39,922 nucleotides of DNA from the IMG/VR virus record IMGVR_UViG_3300048927_000038, positions 1-39,922 of that record. One strand, 5' to 3'. The notes beneath the pieces are model-generated. The model was not told the origin of the DNA. It saw nothing but the letters and a program-made list of their open reading frames with translations, and did not search any database. This DNA is from a virus. Below, one piece after another: positions 38,351-39,922 of this stretch; positions within the stretch are counted from its first letter, which is position 1, and the number at the start of each line of letters is the position of its first letter. Both the position numbers and the translations under genes were made by a program.

Positions 38351-39604
38351 TTAATCCTTTCCTTCCATCCACCTTTCAAACTTCGACGGGGAGAACGGCA
38401 CCAGATCGGTGCGCTCCCCGTTAATCCAGGCATCAACCATATCCGCCCACTGCTGCAACATATAGGCGCGCTGCCGGGCATACTCCGCTTTGTTGTACAC
38501 CGCGCGCACGCCCTTCTGCTCATGCGCCTGCGCCTTCTCTATCCAGTCAGACGGATAATCCGCTTCATGCAGCAGCGTGCTTGCTGTACGGCGCAGGTCG
38601 TGCACCGTGAAGCCCTGAATTTTCTCGCCGTCTTTGTTTATGGTCTCCACGGTTCTGTCGATAAGGGAGTTCAGCGCGGCGTTCGATAATGGCTTGCGGA
38701 AGTTGTAGCGCCCGGGCACCAGGTATTCACTGCCACCAGCACACATCTGCAATCCCACCAGCAGATCCTGCGCCTGCTTCGGCAGGTAAATCACATGTGC
38801 GCGCCTGGCCTTCATTCGGTCTGCGGGAATCGTCCATGTCCAGTTCCTGAAATCTATCTCCTGCCACGTCGCGTAAGTGAATTCGCTTTTGCGCACCAGC
38901 GTCAGCAGCACCAGCTTCAGCGCCATTTTCATGGTGCCCATCGCGCCGACTTCATCCAGAGCGCGGAAGAATACGCCGATCTCCTCAGGCGACAGCGTGC
39001 GCTCGCGCGATTTAAACATGGCGATCGAAGATGGCTTAATGTCGGCCGCCGGATTAAACAGGCCGTGCCCGCGGTCGTTAGCATATCGGTACACGCTGCT
39101 GATTATCTCCCTGACCTGAATTGCCGTCGCCCGGCCGCCACGCTCGACGATACGATCGCAAAGGTCGCGCACCACTCTGGTGGTTATCTCAGTCATCATC
39201 TTGTTGCCGAGCGCCGGGAGGATATCCCTGTCGATCACTGCCTGCTTCATGGCGCGGGTGCTGTCGGCCAGGGTGACGTGTTTCATGTAGGTGTCGGTAT
39301 ATACCGCGAATGTTTCGGCTCCGGCGATCTGCCTGATACCGTCACGTTTCACCGCAGCTGGCGACTGGCCTGCCTTCAGCAGCTTTTTGGCGGCAATGAG
39401 TTCCTCGCGCGCTTCCGCCAGGCTGATACCGTCACGACCGTACTGTCCGATCACCAGCGTTTCCCGGCGTCCATTAATGCGGTAGTCGTAGCGGAACGAG
39501 ACAGAGCCTGAAGTGAGCACGGCGACATACAGCCCGTCACGGTCGGTAACCTTATACAGTTTGTCCTGCGGCTTCAGATTTTTGAGTTTGGTATCGGTAA
39601 GCAC
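38351..39604 (-). CDS. int: Tyrosine integrase (P4-like)
   Basis: 417 residues with a GTG start (GGGTG upstream). The N-terminal arm-binding domain (LKNLKPQDKLYKVTDRDGLYVAV) is DUF4102-type, the core-binding domain spans about 95-190, and the catalytic residues are Arg238 (TLVRKSE), His335-x-x-Arg338 (HDLRR), His361 and Tyr370 (VYNKAEY). It catalyses integration into the guaA 3' end. The upstream region has an operator overlapping a TATACT -10, so its expression may be limited in the lysogen. Confidence 0.92.
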   Translation of the reverse strand: MLTDTKLKNLKPQDKLYKVTDRDGLYVAVLTSGSVSFRYDYRINGRRETLVIGQYGRDGISLAEAREELIAAKKLLKAGQSPAAVKRDGIRQIAGAETFAVYTDTYMKHVTLADSTRAMKQAVIDRDILPALGNKMMTEITTRVVRDLCDRIVERGGRATAIQVREIISSVYRYANDRGHGLFNPAADIKPSSIAMFKSRERTLSPEEIGVFFRALDEVGAMGTMKMALKLVLLTLVRKSEFTYATWQEIDFRNWTWTIPADRMKARRAHVIYLPKQAQDLLVGLQMCAGGSEYLVPGRYNFRKPLSNAALNSLIDRTVETINKDGEKIQGFTVHDLRRTASTLLHEADYPSDWIEKAQAHEQKGVRAVYNKAEYARQRAYMLQQWADMVDAWINGERTDLVPFSPSKFERWMEGKD

Positions 39605-39646
39605 AATTCACCCGTAATGCATCCATGTTTTTGTCGGTACGAGAGT

Positions 39647-39661
39647 ATACCTTTCGGGTAA
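39647..39661. promoter_or_regulatory. Operator at the integrase promoter
   Basis: ATACCTTTCGGGTAA matches the operator palindrome with one end mismatch. On the minus strand it overlaps TATACT (39644-39649), the likely int -10, with GGTGAC 16 bp upstream. Repressor control of integration/excision is inferred. Confidence 0.62.
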
Positions 39662-39698
39662 TACCGTCACCTGTACCGTCGAAAAATGTGGTGTAGAG

Positions 39699-39775
39699 TG
39701 AATAGATATGATTAGATATAAACAAAAACCCTCTGCAATTACAGAGGGTTAGATGTGAAATTGAATAGATATGAT
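39699..39775. repeat. Two direct copies of TGAATAGATATGAT, candidate integrase arm sites
   Basis: Identical 14-mers at 39699-39712 and 39762-39775, 63 bp apart, between the integrase gene and the att core. Position and spacing fit arm-type binding sites of a tyrosine integrase. A 13-bp copy is also at 31927-31939, far from att, so another function (for example regulator binding) is not excluded. Confidence 0.55.
39720..39750 (-). terminator. Phage-supplied terminator downstream of guaA
   Basis: AACCCTCTG (39727-39735) pairs with CAGAGGGTT (39742-39750); on the minus strand the hairpin is followed by TTTGTTT. It is on the phage side of the att core, 47 bp after the guaA stop, so it ends guaA transcription and shields int from host read-through after integration. 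Confidence 0.8.
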
Positions 39776-39795
39776 GTGCTATGAACTAGCTATAC

Positions 39796-39811
39796 ATCAT
39801 TCCCACTCAAT
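39796..39811. repeat. Proximal prophage attachment core in the guaA 3' end
   Basis: ATCATTCCCACTCAAT, identical to 1-16. It includes the guaA stop codon and the last coding bases (Glu-Trp-Glu-stop on the minus strand). The host frame remains intact on this side, so integration does not damage guaA. Confidence 0.9.
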
Positions 39812-39922
39812 CGTAGCCGGTGGCTTACCGCTGATGTCATACACCACGCGGGAAATACCGTTCACTTCGTTGATGATGCGGTTAGACACGCGGCCTAAGA
39901 AGTCATACGGCAGGTGCGCCCA
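39797..39922 (-). CDS. guaA: GMP synthase, C-terminal end (partial, host gene)
   Basis: The last 41 codons plus stop, running off the right edge: beginning [20 protein letters not shown] and ending KPPATIEWE. This is the invariant C-terminal tail of glutamine-hydrolysing GMP synthase, which makes GMP from XMP. The segment fixes the integration site and shows an enterobacterial host; it is too conserved to name the genus. Confidence 0.95.

Noticed and set aside
1-39922. CRISPR arrays, insertion sequences or transposases
   Set aside because: No spaced repeat array and no transposase reading frame or terminal inverted repeats were found.

Overview
The window is one complete integrated temperate phage, from attachment site to attachment site, in an enterobacterial chromosome. 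The right edge carries the last 41 codons of host guaA (GMP synthase) on the minus strand. A 16-bp copy of the guaA 3' end sits at bases 1-16 and again at 39796-39811, so about 39.8 kb of phage DNA lies between two att cores. Capsid, staple, cement, portal, tail and ejection genes have the order and family make-up of epsilon15/phiV10-like podoviruses (Uetakevirus type, more distantly BPP-1). No serotype-conversion genes were seen. The guaA C-terminus does not tell the host genus.

Layout: integrase (38351-39604, minus) lies next to guaA. A rightward early operon (33110-38346, plus) carries a coiled-coil protein, RecE- and RecT-like recombinases, an AlpA/Xis-like protein, an ANR-like regulator and an MT-A70 methyltransferase. 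The immunity region (31983-32958) has a leftward cro-like gene and a rightward repressor around three operators. A leftward early operon (29970-31831) encodes an ASCH-like protein and a DnaT-type replication protein. Small accessory genes follow (25500-29844, minus). The late operon (127-25443, minus) runs TerS, TerL, portal, scaffold, major capsid, cement and staple proteins, tail tube and nozzle, three large ejection proteins, two morons, tailspike, two holins, endolysin and Rz/Rz1.

Regulation is unusually readable. A 15-bp palindrome, TTACC-N5-GGTAA, occurs in every major control region: immunity region, early promoters, integrase, terS, tailspike/SOS gene and a noncoding-RNA promoter. It is probably the repressor operator. 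The repressor has two helix-turn-helix regions and no visible self-cleaving peptidase domain. Two textbook LexA boxes precede an 86-residue orphan gene (a candidate SOS-controlled antirepressor) and a UmuD/HumD-like gene.

The most striking element is a plus-strand cassette inserted against the late operon between terL and portal (about 22039-23331). It has an operator-overlapped promoter and roughly 0.8 kb of non-protein sequence that folds into many perfect helices, including at least two pseudoknots. In its middle is a canonical hammerhead ribozyme with every core base present. Plus-oriented terminators follow, then a small protein gene. This looks like a prophage-encoded, induction-controlled, self-cleaving large structured RNA.
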